A stretch of DNA of 64,000 nt from Telmatactis stephensoni (taxonomy: Eukaryota > Cnidaria > Anthozoa > Actiniaria > Isophelliidae), in assembly GCA_029948255.1 (NCBI GenBank), contig JALIZF010001939.1, positions 1 to 64,000 of the forward strand. The letters run 5' to 3'. The notes beneath the pieces are model-generated. The model had not been told where the DNA came from. It did not search any database and worked only from the letters and a program-made list of their open reading frames with translations. Each line of letters starts with the position of its first letter. Position 1 is the stretch's first letter. Below are positions 46,389-59,446 of the stretch, piece by piece. The position numbers were made by a program, and so were the translations under genes.

Positions 46389-47353
46389 TATCATCATCAT
46401 CATCATCATCATTATCATCATCATCATCACCATCACCATCATCATCATCATCATCATCATCATCACCATCATCATCACCATCATCATCATCATCATCATC
46501 ATCATCACTAATCAAGTGTCTGTTTTTCCAGTTCCAGTTTCAAAGAGTGCTTGTGATGAAAGACAAAGAGTGCAAAGTAAATGCTACTCCGTACCGTTAC
46601 AATTCCTCAACATTACAATCTATTCACAAGGTATACAACCCCTTATTACCATTTTGAAATATTTGAAAATGCACCTTATTTTCTCCGTTTATGCTTTCAA
46701 CACTGAAACGGCGGTTTTCAAAAGGGCTTTTACATGATACAATTTCTCTTTCCTTTTTTAAAATGCATCGCCGTTGAGTAGCAAGTTTCAGAAGAGACTG
46801 CGCATGTAGCGACCCCTCTCTGCAACTTGCAATGCAACGAAAACTTGGGTTATAAGTTGCAGAAAACGTTAAAGGACTTCATACTTTTCGTAACGCTTTG
46901 AAGCAAGTTGCATTGTGCAACATCTATCCTCGACCTGCAATTACTGTCGCATCTCCTCCGCATCCTACTGTCTAGTTTTGTCGCAGACCAAGAAAGAGTT
47001 ACGTTGCAGGCTGCGAAGAGAGTTGCGCGCGTCTGACATCTCAACAGCAAATTACAGTGCTCTACTTTCGATAGCATATTGCAAGAACCTTTACAGTAGA
47101 CACCTCTCTAAGTCACTCATACTCCACTCGAACTAGTTCTTTTCCCTCTACGCCAGTCCTCTGTGGTGGACACTTAGATCCTCTAAATTTTGAAAGAGAA
47201 TAATATTGTTGATTATATTTCTTCCAGGTGCGATGGAACCCTAATAAACAGGCCTTAACGTGGATCGTGTCAGGAGGCGCGTCGGGATTGGTTCGAATAC
47301 ATCACGTGAAAGAAGCGGCGTCACAAGGCGATGGTGCGAAACAAAACTCCTAG
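28662..47353 (+). CDS. GTF3C2: General transcription factor 3C subunit 2 (TFIIIC110), with zinc fingers
   Basis: Subunit of TFIIIC, the nuclear factor that binds tRNA-type promoters for RNA polymerase III. 25 coding exons: 28662-29784, 30327-31180, 32126-32344, 32906-33009, 33770-33962, 34191-34343, 35203-35374, 36699-36759, 37461-37541, 38221-38345, 38465-38536, 39085-39143, 39783-39865, 40311-40422, 40559-40626, 40771-40856, 41445-41585, 41927-42004, 42318-42407, 42809-42880, 43530-43684, 44263-44367, 45259-46104, 46532-46630, 47228-47353. All GT-AG, phases consistent, 1,758 residues against 911 in human. N-terminal half: C2HC/C2H2 fingers at residues 28-52, 59-79, 206-224, two in exon 3, one across exons 5-6, one in exon 6; AT-hook RKRGRPRK at 332-339; acidic linkers. 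C-terminal half aligns to human: TFYTGGPIWGLSWCP, IPRLGLLAIACGDG, CKAHTSFVKDLAWCP, CGYDRNFKIWDL, WIVSGGASGLVRIHHV. Exon 2 has an in-frame TAG at 31046 (two apparent compensating indels). Exon 23 carries 33-residue repeats. Confidence 0.94.
29901..30147. mobile_element. Palindromic MITE, 75-bp arms
   Basis: ccgattctggaaaagatggc and attttgggaaaatgtaccaa with their complements near the other end (ttggtacattttcccaaaat, tcttttccagaatcg). In GTF3C2 intron 1. Confidence 0.85.
31226..31352. mobile_element. MITE, GGGCTTCCTGTG family
   Basis: Left end ttgggcttcctgtg, right end ccacaggaatcccaa. The right part (cacatgcgtgagttttcatg, ggcttgaccacaggaatccc) is also found near 14480-14519. Another probable copy lies at 31524-31650. 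In GTF3C2 intron 2. Confidence 0.72.
32480..32570 (+). mobile_element. tRNA-derived SINE-like fragment
   Basis: tcaagtggccagagcatcag resembles an A box region and gagtttgagtcctgctc a B box at about tRNA spacing. Similar B-box-like pieces occur at 33635-33650, 36286-36301 and 40046-40118 in other introns of the same gene. No true tRNA gene. Confidence 0.45.
34400..35110. repeat. About 40-bp minisatellite interrupted by a hairpin element
   Basis: Degenerate units around aggtgtgtcagggt plus a gaagaggga-like purine block occur at 34400-34600 and again at 34930-35110. Between them (about 34620-34930) is a palindromic insertion with gtgatataaacactctggaa / gtgtttatatcac arms and a second inner pair (agcaagag/ctcttgct). 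In GTF3C2 intron 6. Confidence 0.75.
35445..35887. mobile_element. 443-bp MITE with TTAA target duplication
   Basis: Ends gaggagatttttttcaa and its near complement ttgaaaaaaatcccctc, flanked by TTAA at 35441-35444 and 35888-35891. Internal direct repeats (atccaaattttcg/ctggattaacac, twice). In GTF3C2 intron 7. Confidence 0.85.
36076..36217. mobile_element. MITE, AATTGAAGGGTTTCCTGTG family, copy 1
   Basis: Ends aattgaagggttctctgtga and a degraded complement, with inner gacctaagtgac/gtcacttaggcc pair. A better-preserved copy lies at 47575-47727; partial copies near 32060, 33090 and 36800. Confidence 0.75.
36840..37286. mobile_element. Multiply nested MITEs in GTF3C2 intron 8
   Basis: The outer element is a CAAGAGACCATAATACT copy (36840 to about 37286). 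It is split by a 166-bp element (36857-37022, ends ggcggatccagga / tcctggatccgcc) flanked by ATAATACT and ATGATACT, an 8-bp hAT-type duplication with one change. Further in, 37096-37208 forms a third inverted pair (acaggaagttgacgccat / atggcatcaacttcctgt). Confidence 0.8.
37573..38098. repeat. (CAGT)n microsatellite
   Basis: About 500 bp of cagt tetramers with scattered caat, tagt and tggt changes in GTF3C2 intron 9. The SQS-rich open frames across it are artefacts. Confidence 0.97.
38790..38945. repeat. Interspersed repeat, copy 1 of 2
   Basis: actgagggaggaaaaccgga followed by ccctcgaagcaagggagaga and ggggattgaacgagggacc; the last part is a reversed B-box-like segment, suggesting a SINE. 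The same order occurs at 63518-63628. Confidence 0.7.
40046..40118 (+). mobile_element. tRNA-derived SINE fragment
   Basis: agtgtagctcagttagttca (A box) and aaggtcaattctctg (degraded B box) at tRNA-like spacing, in GTF3C2 intron 13. The body does not fold as a functional tRNA. Confidence 0.5.
42076..42265. mobile_element. hAT-like MITE related to GGATCCAGG/GGATCTGCC family
   Basis: Starts agcagattaaggggaggg and ends aaccctggatctgcccctgct; internal gcacccccctgaag tandem. Sister copy at about 58773-58965 (ggtggaattagaggg ... atcctggatctgccactg). In GTF3C2 intron 18. Confidence 0.6.
43034..43172. repeat. (CCTT)n/(CCTC)n microsatellite
   Basis: CCTT-CCTC-CCTT symmetrical tract in GTF3C2 intron 20. 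A similar tract (CCTC then CCTT) is at 44089-44206 in the next intron. Such polypyrimidine mirror repeats can form triplex DNA. Confidence 0.97.
43190..43508. mobile_element. Fold-back element with CRE-like sites, copy 2
   Basis: Hairpin 43200-43392 plus tail with accaatcaaagcgcgagtaa and atgacgtcat. Same family as 19285-19592; ends 21 bp before GTF3C2 exon 21. Confidence 0.82.
43715..43750. mobile_element. 36-bp minimal MITE, only the inverted ends
   Basis: ttgggcttcctgtgttca directly followed by its near-exact complement. It appears to be a GGGCTTCCTGTG element reduced to its two termini, in GTF3C2 intron 21. Confidence 0.75.
44089..44206. repeat. (CCTC)n(CCTT)n microsatellite
   Basis: Uninterrupted CCTC run passing into CCTT in GTF3C2 intron 21; antisense open frames (GRE repeats) are artefacts. 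Confidence 0.97.
44909..45193. mobile_element. Complete CAAGAGACCATAATACT palindromic MITE
   Basis: About 130-bp arms (caagagaccataatactaag, gatgtctgtgcgatgttcg, ggctatttttagtaa, gcgcgcgcaaggctct with complements) around a short loop. Best-preserved copy in the window; lies in GTF3C2 intron 22, 65 bp before exon 23. Confidence 0.9.
45313..45875 (+). repeat. 99-bp coding minisatellite in GTF3C2 exon 23
   Basis: About six in-frame copies of a 33-residue unit of the form SDADTTNEERSDIEKTEITN followed by TERTDAKITGSRR, very hydrophilic and charged. It replaces the linker that in human GTF3C2 separates the last WD segments (before the FQD motif). All copies keep the frame; one has a 4-residue internal duplication (EKTEKTE). 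Confidence 0.95.
46270..46508. repeat. (ATC)n microsatellite
   Basis: Nearly pure trinucleotide tract in GTF3C2 intron 23, ending 23 bp before the exon 24 acceptor. Poly-His, poly-Ile and poly-Asp frames across it are artefacts. Confidence 0.98.
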
Positions 47354-47468
47354 TAACAGCTATGCTGCATGTATTTATTGCTGTTAAATGAAGATGTTAT
47401 TCTTAATGTTTGTAGAGTTATTTATATTTCCAAAAGTATTACATGAAAACTAAAATGACAATTTGAAA

Positions 47469-47474
47469 AATAAA
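47469..47474 (+). promoter_or_regulatory. Poly(A) signal of GTF3C2
   Basis: AATAAA 116 nt after the GTF3C2 stop codon, followed by T/G-rich sequence (tttgtatttttggtctg). Confidence 0.65.
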
Positions 47475-47574
47475 ATATGAAAGTTATCGTTCGAGTATCT
47501 TTGTATTTTTGGTCTGCGTCCCCATCACGGGAGGGGAGGCATCATTTATCGTTCATATTTTGTACAATTGAAGG

Positions 47575-47727
47575 GTTTCCTGTGAAAACGGCCTAAGTGA
47601 CTTTTTGATGATATTTTTTCAAATGGTATAAAATGATATCAATTAACTTTCCTGTGGGGCAAAAAATCAATGTCCGGACATTCGTCAAAAAGTCACTTAG
47701 GTCGTTTTCACAGGAAACCCTTCAATT
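47575..47727. mobile_element. MITE, AATTGAAGGGTTTCCTGTG family, copy 2
   Basis: Near-perfect inverted ends aattgaagggtttcctgtga / tcacaggaaacccttcaatt, with inner aagtgactttttga pair. Confidence 0.88.
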
Positions 47728-47882
47728 ATTTATTTATGGCGAAAAAATTCCCACAGAACGGGGTAATAGCAGAACGCGCGCGTCAATACCACTATCTGAA
47801 CTCATATGACAATAGTCTTCTTTAACCAATCAGATTGCGAGATTTTGGTCGACGTAAAAGTTGTGATAGACATACGGCATAT

Positions 47883-48038
47883 AGAGCAGATTTCGTAGGA
47901 GTGTGAAACAAACCGCGCGGTGCTGTTTCCGTGTCAATGCCACGTGATGTCTATAAAACATTCAAAATTCCTTCCGTGTATAACCGTGCCGTGACCGTGT
48001 GGTGCCGTTTTCACAGTCAGTCATACGAAATCTACTCT
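47883..48038. mobile_element. MITE, AGAGCAGATTTC family, copy 3
   Basis: Left end agagcagatttcgtaggagt, right end cacagtcagtcatacgaaat and ctactct; shares the gatgtctataaaa core with 9916-10062. Confidence 0.8.
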
Positions 48039-48538
48039 AAATGGTCACAGCACGGCGCCGTCGATTTTATACTGACACGGCGCGGTGCGTTCAAACTTTG
48101 TATGAAAGCTGTTTATACTCGGTATGTAGCCGGAATGACTTATTTTCAGTATCCCAGGAGAATGCAAAAATCATTCATAGAAACAGGGCCGAAGGGTCTG
48201 AAGTTCTAGGTATGTCCTCTAGACTGGTTGGGGCATTAAATGTTCATATATAGGCTAGCTACACCAATTAAGAAGATTGTGCTACATACCGTCCTTTGTT
48301 CTTATCGAAGAAGATAGAATGCGCGCGCATCATAGATGAAATACGTGACGTCGATTTGACATAGGTTGTCCATCATTCAGGGCAGGAGCTTTAGGCTTTG
48401 AGCACGCAGTTTGGGCTACCTGTGTTTGAGTAGCAATTTTGTAAAGACCTTTGAAAAGAGTGGAGAAGAAATAAACGAATTATATATATATGTCCCTTAT
48501 TCTCTTGTCTGCTTTTTAGTGTAAGTGCTTGTTAGTCT

Positions 48539-48910
48539 CACAGGGCCCCCTAATCGCCCATAAATGTTTTAGTCTTTTGCGCGCGCGCATATATGGGATA
48601 TTCTTTTTGCATTGGGCTTCCTGTGATGCTTCACCGTGCGCAGGCTTCGTGGGTATCCTGTGTAAGCTTCCTGTCGCAGGAAAATGTTGTAAGGCGCCTA
48701 ACAAGCTAAACCGTTTATGTGTTTTTGTGCGCCATTTGCCTTGACAACACTAATTTATAAAAACGGCAGAGCACGCGCTCTTTCCACAGGAAGCCCAAGT
48801 AGAATATTACACATGCACGCGCAAATAACAAGACTAAACGACGACGATTTAGGTACATTTTTATTACCTTTATTTAAAAAAAAAATTCTGTTTGATTAGG
48901 GGGCCCTGTG
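48539..48910. mobile_element. 372-bp element CACAGGGCCCCCTAATC with 7-bp duplication
   Basis: Ends CACAGGGCCCCCTAATC and exact complement, flanked by TTAGTCT (48532-48538 and 48911-48917). It hosts a nested GGGCTTCCTGTG element at 48612-48798. Internal cgcgcgcg and caagacta motifs. Confidence 0.87.
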
Positions 48911-49289
48911 TTAGTCTTCTAGGATGGTGTTTAGGCGCATATTTTGGAGATTTTGGAGATTTTGAAGCGCGCTTCAATCATCATGCACGCACACCAGTTA
49001 AACATTTCAAACCGAATAAAAAAGATGCAAAGATTATAGTTTATGATGGTTGAATTTATTCTTTACATTAAAAATTGCCTGTGTGGCAAAACCGCAGACC
49101 GCCAGCAACGCAGGCTATGCGTGGCCAGCCATTGTGCCATTGGGTAGGGAGAGGGAGGGGGACTGGGACGAAGGCTACAAAAAACGAATAAAAATTTTTA
49201 AGTAAAAAAATAATACAAAATAAACTCTTCAGATATCACAAAAAGAAGAAAGAAAATAAGAAAAAGAAATAACAACGAAAAAAAGGATA

Positions 49290-49600
49290 AATTCCCGGCG
49301 TCGGCACGGCTCGAACCTGTAACACTTAAATCGGCACCCCCCGGAAACAAAGAAGAAGAAAATGTAACCGACGAAAAATAAAAATTGAAAAATTAAATTT
49401 TGGGACGATTCTCCCGAGACATTCTATGAAGCTGAGACATCGAATCGACTTACGTTACGGATGAAGATTTCGACCCCATCCACGCTATCCCGGTGCTACA
49501 TATTACAGTTGACTTAGCCCGAAGGCCAGGGAGGGAGACGATATCCGGACCCTAATCCATACCTTTAGATATCACCTTAGACCGCTGCGCTACCTAGACA
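49290..49600 (-). mobile_element. tRNA-Leu-like SINE
   Basis: On the minus strand 49600-49520 starts with gtagcgcagcggtctaagg, a leucine-tRNA-like A box, and a second reversed tRNA-like piece (ggctcgaacctgt) is at 49308-49320. Resembles 17340-17585, which has the same order of parts. Confidence 0.5.
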
Positions 49601-51246
49601 CTTAATTATTATGTCTAATTGGGGTAGTCTATTCGGCGAAGTTTCATTATGATGCTAATATGCTTGTCCCAAATCCTTTGGGACATATCAGAACCAATCA
49701 AAATCTTGTCCCAAATCCTTTGAGACATATCAGAACCAATCAAAATCTGGTAATCAATAGTTTTCTTGGACATTTTTTAGTGCATCAAACTTCTTTGAAA
49801 ACTCTTGCTTATTCTCATTGCTGGATGATCATCACTACAGATTTCCAGTTGGAAGCCACATTTCCTATATTTCACTAGTCAGGAATAATCCTCAAGCTAA
49901 GCATATAATGAGACGAAGGCCAAACACTTCAAGCATCATTAGAAAAGTTAAGTATTTTTATGGCTTTATAATTGTTCGCTGAGTCATTATCGATTTACTC
50001 GTACAATCTGCGTTCGACCTTTATTTAGAAGCACCTAGAAGCATCTTCCCAAATTAAAATTTGTTTGTGAGTTCAGGACTTTTAGATCTTGAACTTTAGC
50101 TATATTATTAAAACAAAAAAAACATTTTGTCGGTTGTCAAATCTGGTGCATGAACTTTATGGACACCGCTTAATAAGGACACCCGCTTATTGCGGACAGT
50201 TTATTAATACGGACACCGGTTATTACGGACAGCGGTCATGTTCATTGTTAACTTCGCTTTACATACACTTGTTATTTGCACAGTACATGTTTCTTTCCAT
50301 TGTCACAATTACGATACGTCTTAGGTAGTGACATTGTAGTAGGCTGTTACTTTGTTTTGCACTGACAATTGATGTTTGCGATGATACAATACGTTGTCAA
50401 GCATTTGATATCAAGAGAGCACGTGAATAATAAACGTACGTACTCTAGAATCAGTCAGTTATCAACTTCAAGTCGTTATTATATTAATGATTGAACTGCG
50501 CTGCAGCTATAAAGTGTTATTTATAACATAGCTTCAATCTTACGCGTGCTATAATTGGCCAGAGAGCTATGAACTATTTGCCCATGGGCTGCACTGCGCG
50601 CGCTATCTCCGTCGTCTTTTTCAAATTGCTCGTTTTCAAGATGGCGACACATATAACGCGCGCTCTGATTGGCTGAAAAATATATGAACTATTTCACCAT
50701 GAGATGCACGGCTTTGCGTTATAGACGCACTTGAGGAAAAAAAAAAAAAAAAAACTATGGCTATGGCTATGCCTCGTGCCACTCTTAAGTTTGTTCATCG
50801 TTCTTTATATTTTTCTCGTGCGTCTATAACGCCATGGGCGCACAGCTTTCTGTTGTCTTAATTATTGATTGTTTTATTTATTGTATCAGTTAAACATGTG
50901 CCATTGAGGTATGTTTTGAGGGGCGCCCGCTTAACACGGGCACCCGAATCATCATCATCATTATCATCATCATCATCATCATCATCCTCGGGTTTATGGC
51001 GTTCGTATTAACCCTCGATTAATCGCCGTCCTTTCCGATAAACGTCAACCCTCCAGTCTTCCAAAAAGAATTTAAGTTAAAAAAATGTCTGGGAAGGACA
51101 TTATTAGAAGGAATATGGTATGTCAAGTACATGAAACCCATTCAAACGTTTCCTGTTTTCCTTCGTAATTAATTACTTGCTGTTGTAACAGCAGATAAGT
51201 AAAACTGGGCAGCAACCCAGCTCCAGCTTTTTTGTAATTTCGCGTG
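49601..51246. other. Intergenic, repeats only
   Basis: Two direct 42-bp copies (gtcccaaatcctttgggaca type) at 49664-49745; a cggacaccgcttaataagga segment at 50158-50235 like ends of Tigger-type elements; an inverted region with attggctgaaaaatatatga (50520-50840); an A19 run at 50738; and an (atc)n tract at 50949-50988. No gene seen. Confidence 0.55.
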
Positions 51247-52056
51247 TCATTCAACTGCATTTTGGTTTTCTACAGCAGCAATATGCAAGGTGTGGACGAA
51301 GTCTTTTCGATAGACAGTTAAAATATCTTTAGAACCATGAAAGATTTTGTTCCAGAAGAACTGGAGAAAGTAGTTATACAAAGCAGCGCTTGAAACCATT
51401 AGCATCAGGTCCACAACTTCGATTGGGTGAATGTTGTGATCCCTATCTACAGTGTAGATCTTGTAAGCTATTTGTACTGTAGATGTGATAGCTTTTACCG
51501 TGTTGTCAAGGACATACAAAAGTAGGGCAAAGTAAAAACAAAAAATTGTCAATCTTCTGAAGTCCCTTTGTTTTGACGGAGGGAAAGTAAAATTAAGTCG
51601 AAAAACCAAAATCATCGTGAAAATCTTTGATACTATTTCCAGAATTTCAATGTGCGCTTTGCAAGATGAATTTCGGTAAATAATTAGTGAATCGTAAACA
51701 ATTACTAAGGCTAGAAGAAAAGTGTACGACCAGAAGTACGGCTTTTTCAAAACAATCTTGAAGATGTCCCAGTTCTTTCTTGGACGAATCTCTGGCACAA
51801 ACCTTTTACACAAAGCAAAAAGAAAAATAAAAGACGTCAGAATAGAGCAGGACAACCAGGCTGTTTTCCAGTGATAAGGCTCGTGGTACATTGTAAAGTT
51901 TTTACAATCTACAGTTGATAGCTGCTTTTCCAACAGACAATCGGTTGCAAAAATGGTGAAAAGAATAAGACAGGCAAGCCTAAACAATTGCAGTAATAGA
52001 AAGAACGGCATTGCAGCTGAAGCAAAACGTCGGAACCAAAGAGACAGTGGTTGATA
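51247..52056 (-). CDS. Multi-pass membrane protein of unknown family (5' end uncertain)
   Basis: A single long frame ends at 51247. From the Met at 52011 it has 254 residues with about six hydrophobic segments: LLLQLFRLACLILFTIFAT, WLSCSILTSFIFLFALC, WSYTFLLALVIVYDSLIIY, IVSKIFTMILVFRL, IFCFYFALLLYVLD, and LMLMVSSAALYNYFLQF. The first luminal or extracellular loop has cysteines and an NFT glycosylation site. A possible splice acceptor (cttcttccag) at 52066-52057 precedes YQPLSLWFRRFASAA in frame, so an upstream exon is likely. Loops keep charged motifs (RPRKNWDIFK, PPSKQRDFRR). I do not recognise the family. The uninterrupted frame, plausible topology and codon use support a real gene or a recent single-exon one. 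Confidence 0.7.
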   Translation of the reverse strand, partial: YQPLSLWFRRFASAAMPFFLLLQLFRLACLILFTIFATDCLLEKQLSTVDCKNFTMYHEPYHWKTAWLSCSILTSFIFLFALCKRFVPEIRPRKNWDIFKIVLKKPYFWSYTFLLALVIVYDSLIIYRNSSCKAHIEILEIVSKIFTMILVFRLNFTFPPSKQRDFRRLTIFCFYFALLLYVLDNTVKAITSTVQIAYKIYTVDRDHNIHPIEVVDLMLMVSSAALYNYFLQFFWNKIFHGSKDILTVYRKDFVHTLHIAAVENQNAVE

Positions 52057-52059
52057 CTG

Positions 52060-52850
52060 GAAGAAGAAAACAAGAAGAGAAATAAATGAGCTGAAGTCAA
52101 TAAATATTTAATCACATGGGTCTTGTTTTGATCGTTTTATTCAATGTTTGGACGCGCGCGCGCGGGGGTCCGAATCAGATACGGGTTTTCCCGCGAAGAG
52201 GAGGAGAAGGAAAAGGAAGCGAGAGCCGCTCCCTTCCTTGTGACCATCTCCCGCCTCAGCCACCTCCAATTTTGCAACCTCTCTTCTCTCCTTCACCCCT
52301 CCCCCAGTGCCGCTGCAACGACTAAAAGGATGTCCTCAAAATATTGTCAATCTGCTTTCTCAAAGGCCAAGTTTCCGTTCCACATTTTGAGGGCTAGGCG
52401 CGCAGAGGGTCCTGGGAGGTCAGCATTTCGTACCGATTCTATGACTGTCTATTATCAACAAAGCACATTCTTTGCTATTCTTAACACTTTGATAATGATT
52501 TTAGAGAATGAGACATCGAAACCCGAGTTTTTTACATCTCTAGTTTTTAATATTTAATGTTTACGAAAAGCTACTTTAATCAGAAAGCTACGAAAGCAGA
52601 TAAAGTAAAGAAAACATGGATTTCCGGTTTAAATGAAAACATATAAATAATACGGCCCGAGTTTCATTGAAAATTAATGTGTACGTCCATGTACATGTAT
52701 ATAAAATGCCCACTTCAGAAACCTAGCTTTAACAAATTGTACAATTATATGGAAAAGCGTTCTCCGTACGTAGGAGACAAAATAATGAGATCTTCACGAA
52801 ATTCATCCCGCTCCTTGAAGTTCGCAACGCACAACTGACCTACATTAATT
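52060..52850. other. Spacer, no gene supported
   Basis: Plus-strand open frames at 52116-52557 are arginine/serine rich, without recognisable domain. Should include the 5' part of the neighbouring minus-strand membrane gene. Confidence 0.4.
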
Positions 52851-52851
52851 A

Positions 52852-54208
52852 CTGGGCTACCTGTGGTCGCCCAGTCTTAAATTACCTTTGTTTTTTCTGA
52901 TTCGCGTGCAGACAAAATGCAAAAATTGCGCAATACACCTCCCCGTAATGCTTTGCGCGCGCAGGGTTCAAGGAGTGACTAGATACAAAATGGCCGCCAT
53001 TAGAGATGAGATTTCGAAGTAAGTTTTTAGCCTTTTTCTTCGGTATTATTGTTGTTCTTTCCATATGTTAGATAGAATTAGCCTTTGAAAATCTAGAGGA
53101 GATTTGTTGTTGAATATTTTGCTGATTCATAGAAGATTTTAAAACTTCATCGATCGTACTTGAAATACGGAAGTCAAACTTCAAATCGGTCTTCTCAAAA
53201 CCTAACCAAAGCATTCTAGCCGATCTATCGGGAACCACACACAATTCCAATAGACGTAGTACTTTTATTTGTCAATAATAAATTTAAGAAAAATACATGG
53301 AAATAAAGCTTTTGTTTTTTTTCAAAGTCTTGTTTTGAACAGTGATATATTTTCATGTGCGTGATCGAGAAAGAATACCAGTCAAGAGAATTACACGCAT
53401 CACAGATAAATCCAGGAAAACTACAAGTCATCTGTTAAAAAAAATTGAATTATCACAGAGGAGTGAATCATTCCAATTTTATTTTGTCAAGTGATATAGA
53501 AACAAACCCTGGTCCTATTGATCCCTTTAAGACTATCCAAGCACCTTGTAGTCAAGTTTGGGTTGAAAGTAGGTACCAAGTGTGTAGCTATGTCCCTTAA
53601 CATCACTAATATTTGAACTGTATGGTAGTTTATCTAGACTCAATCTAGAGTGTCCCGACAAACATTTTTAATGTTATAAACAGAAGAACCTGAAAAAATT
53701 TCCATATTCAATACTACCTTTAGATAAAATACACTACTACAGTCCAAGCTACAGTGGTATATTCATGACTGTTGTACACTAGAAACTTTTGATTACTGTA
53801 CATCATTGGTGAATCCAATGCAGTCTTTATAATCACACAAAATTATATCTCATTCATAACAACAATAGGTTGTAGTACTGTGGCCATGTACAGTACCTCA
53901 GATGGTAAAAACTATTTGATTCTGACATGCTAGAAATGCAATTACTATGCCTCACCCTCAAGAAACCTGTGCCCTTTATTAGAATGCTGCTGTGCTATAT
54001 CTTTGTATTCTCTTTGTTTTTCTCTGATAAAATCTACCTGGTATTGGAATTCAGAGACTTAGAGCTCATTTGTAGAACATGGAACAAAATTCCACAGTTC
54101 ACTTAATACTTCTGCTGAATAGCCTATAATTAGATGCACACATAGGCTCAGAACCTAATGCACACACTGATCTGTACAACCCAATGCCAAAATCCACAGG
54201 TAGCCCAG
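52852..54208. mobile_element. 1.36-kb TIR element CTGGGCTACCTGTGG with TTA duplication
   Basis: Ends CTGGGCTACCTGTGG (52852) and exact complement (ending 54208), flanked by TTA on both sides (52849-52851, 54209-54211). The termini resemble the GGGCTTCCTGTG MITE family and may represent a longer relative. It encloses a decayed coding relic with a 2A-like motif at 53493-53516. No transposase seen. Confidence 0.72.
53450..53620 (+). pseudogene. Relic of a TE-type protein start with a 2A-like motif
   Basis: 53493-53516 reads DIETNPGP, the ribosome-skipping 2A consensus, preceded by NFILSS and followed by IDPFKTIQAPCSQ. In the neighbouring frame GTKCVAMSL follows at about 53570-53600. The order (D-x-E-x-NPGP, then KTI-APYSQ, then QCVAMSLCAL) is, from memory, that of N-terminal parts of transposon-associated proteins in marine invertebrates. 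There are stops on both sides and at least one frameshift, so it is dead. Confidence 0.65.
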
Positions 54209-54372
54209 TTACCCTGCCAACAGGGTCTAGTTTATTAATAATTTAACTCGCTAAATTCTCCAGGTATTTCTAGTCTACGAACAGCAGTCGCCACTTTTCC
54301 GCTAGCCCCTGTTCGCATGTAGACAATGTTTAATATTAATTCATTTTCTGCAATAGAATTTCCGGGTGATTA

Positions 54373-54574
54373 AAGGGGTGCATTTTACATGACACTAGGA
54401 TCATCGTAGTACTAGGATCATCCTAGCAGGCGAATCATCCTACATGCTATACATTTACTGCATTCTGTTTAGTAGGATGATCCTAGTACCCGAAGTGAAG
54501 ACAAATTTCCATGTAAACAGAATGCAGTAAATGCCTGCTAGGATGATCCTAGTGTCATGTCAGAAACACCCCCT
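54373..54574. mobile_element. MITE with AGGGGTG-TGACACTAGGATCAT ends
   Basis: Left aaaggggtgcattttacatg then acactaggatcatc; right gatcctagtgtcatgtcaga then caccccct. Internal copies of aggatgatcctag make further hairpins. Confidence 0.75.
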
Positions 54575-54616
54575 AAATTGCAGACGCACGAGAGCATGGT
54601 CTCTAAACTGATAAAG

Positions 54617-54790
54617 CACTGTTACACGGCGCAATGGCGTTATGACACAAGTTGAACGAATTATTGCAGCTTGTTAACGATTGCAGCAACATTTTTCGGT
54701 GTTGCGCCGTGTAACACCCGTGCAATGGTTCGCGCAACTTGTTTTGCAACACCATTGTGAGACAAGTTGCAACACTGCACCGTGTAACTA
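54617..54790. mobile_element. MITE of the gttacac-gcgcaa family
   Basis: cactgttacacggcgcaatg at left, ctgcaccgtgtaac at right; internal caacttg/caagttg repeats as in 21011-21441. Confidence 0.65.
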
Positions 54791-54844
54791 CCACTTCGTG
54801 ATCATCAAATTCTAAGTCATAGTACTGACCTCAACTCCAGCTCG

Positions 54845-55768
54845 TTCAGCGAACATGTTTTACAGTGGTAGGAAACGATAAAAAAATCGATGCAACAATC
54901 CCTTTGCGCGTCGAAGAATTTTGACTATTTAATACTGTCAAGACTTGACAGTATATCCCATTACCAAAAGCTATTTGATAGTCGTATGGATAATCTGCAT
55001 TCAGTACTTGACGTCTTCCAAGAAAAGGCATGTACTTTGTACGAACCTGGAAGTTTTGTCGACTTCTTGGAATTGCGCACCACAGGAAGCCCAAGGGATA
55101 ACGCAAACGTAGATTTGAGATTATACATGAGATACTGTCCGTATTTTCTCTTCTTTTCTACCAAAATCTCAGTAAGAAAAAGATAACGGAGTTTACGGTA
55201 GGAATATTGTTACAAGGGAACTTAAAAAGGACAATATTTAGCGTTGGTTAGTTCCTTCAGCACACACTAATCTTCCAGGAAGTCGATGGTGCTCTCTTGA
55301 TCCCCTCTCTCCATCAGTGCTCCGTTTTAAGGGTATTCAAAGCTAATTAAAGCTACACAGAATGGAAAGAAGTTGAAACAAGTGTGGTCACCAGGTCACC
55401 AAGTGTGGTCACTAGGAACCTCTCGCATCAATTTTACAGATAATAATCTATAATACTCAACTCTTTGAAAGCTTTCCTCATGATAATAAACTTATCTAAG
55501 AAGAATGGAGCTTGGAAATGTCCTTTAAGAAGGTGGAGCCACTTCAAAGAGGAGGGGAATGCTATGCGCATGGAAAGGGAGGGGAGGGGAGGGATGGGGG
55601 TTGCTATCTCATAATTGGAAACCAGTCAACTTCTTTTCTGAATCCACCCCTGATATTTGATTGAAAATCTACAAATTAAAGTATTAAGAAATAACCTAGT
55701 GCAAGAATACAAAAACAAAGTGCAGTAGGTTCTTGAATTAAAATATCTATCTTTGTTTCATGTTGATA
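54845..55768. other. Spacer downstream of the DUF7802-like gene
   Basis: Short open frames on both strands at 54846-55186 overlap each other and show no domain. The rest is unique or weakly repetitive (gtcaccaagtgtggtcac near 55385-55412). No gene supported. Confidence 0.45.

Positions 55769-59446
<3,678 letters not shown>

Noticed and set aside
46210..46737. Poly-Asp, poly-Met, poly-His and poly-Ile frames
   Set aside because: Translations of the (ATC)n microsatellite; only 46532-46630 is a real exon.
52991..53019. Possible first exon MAAIRDEIS with a gtaagt donor, plus strand
   Set aside because: No matching downstream exon was found on this strand, and it lies inside the 1.36-kb TIR element; chance is not excluded.
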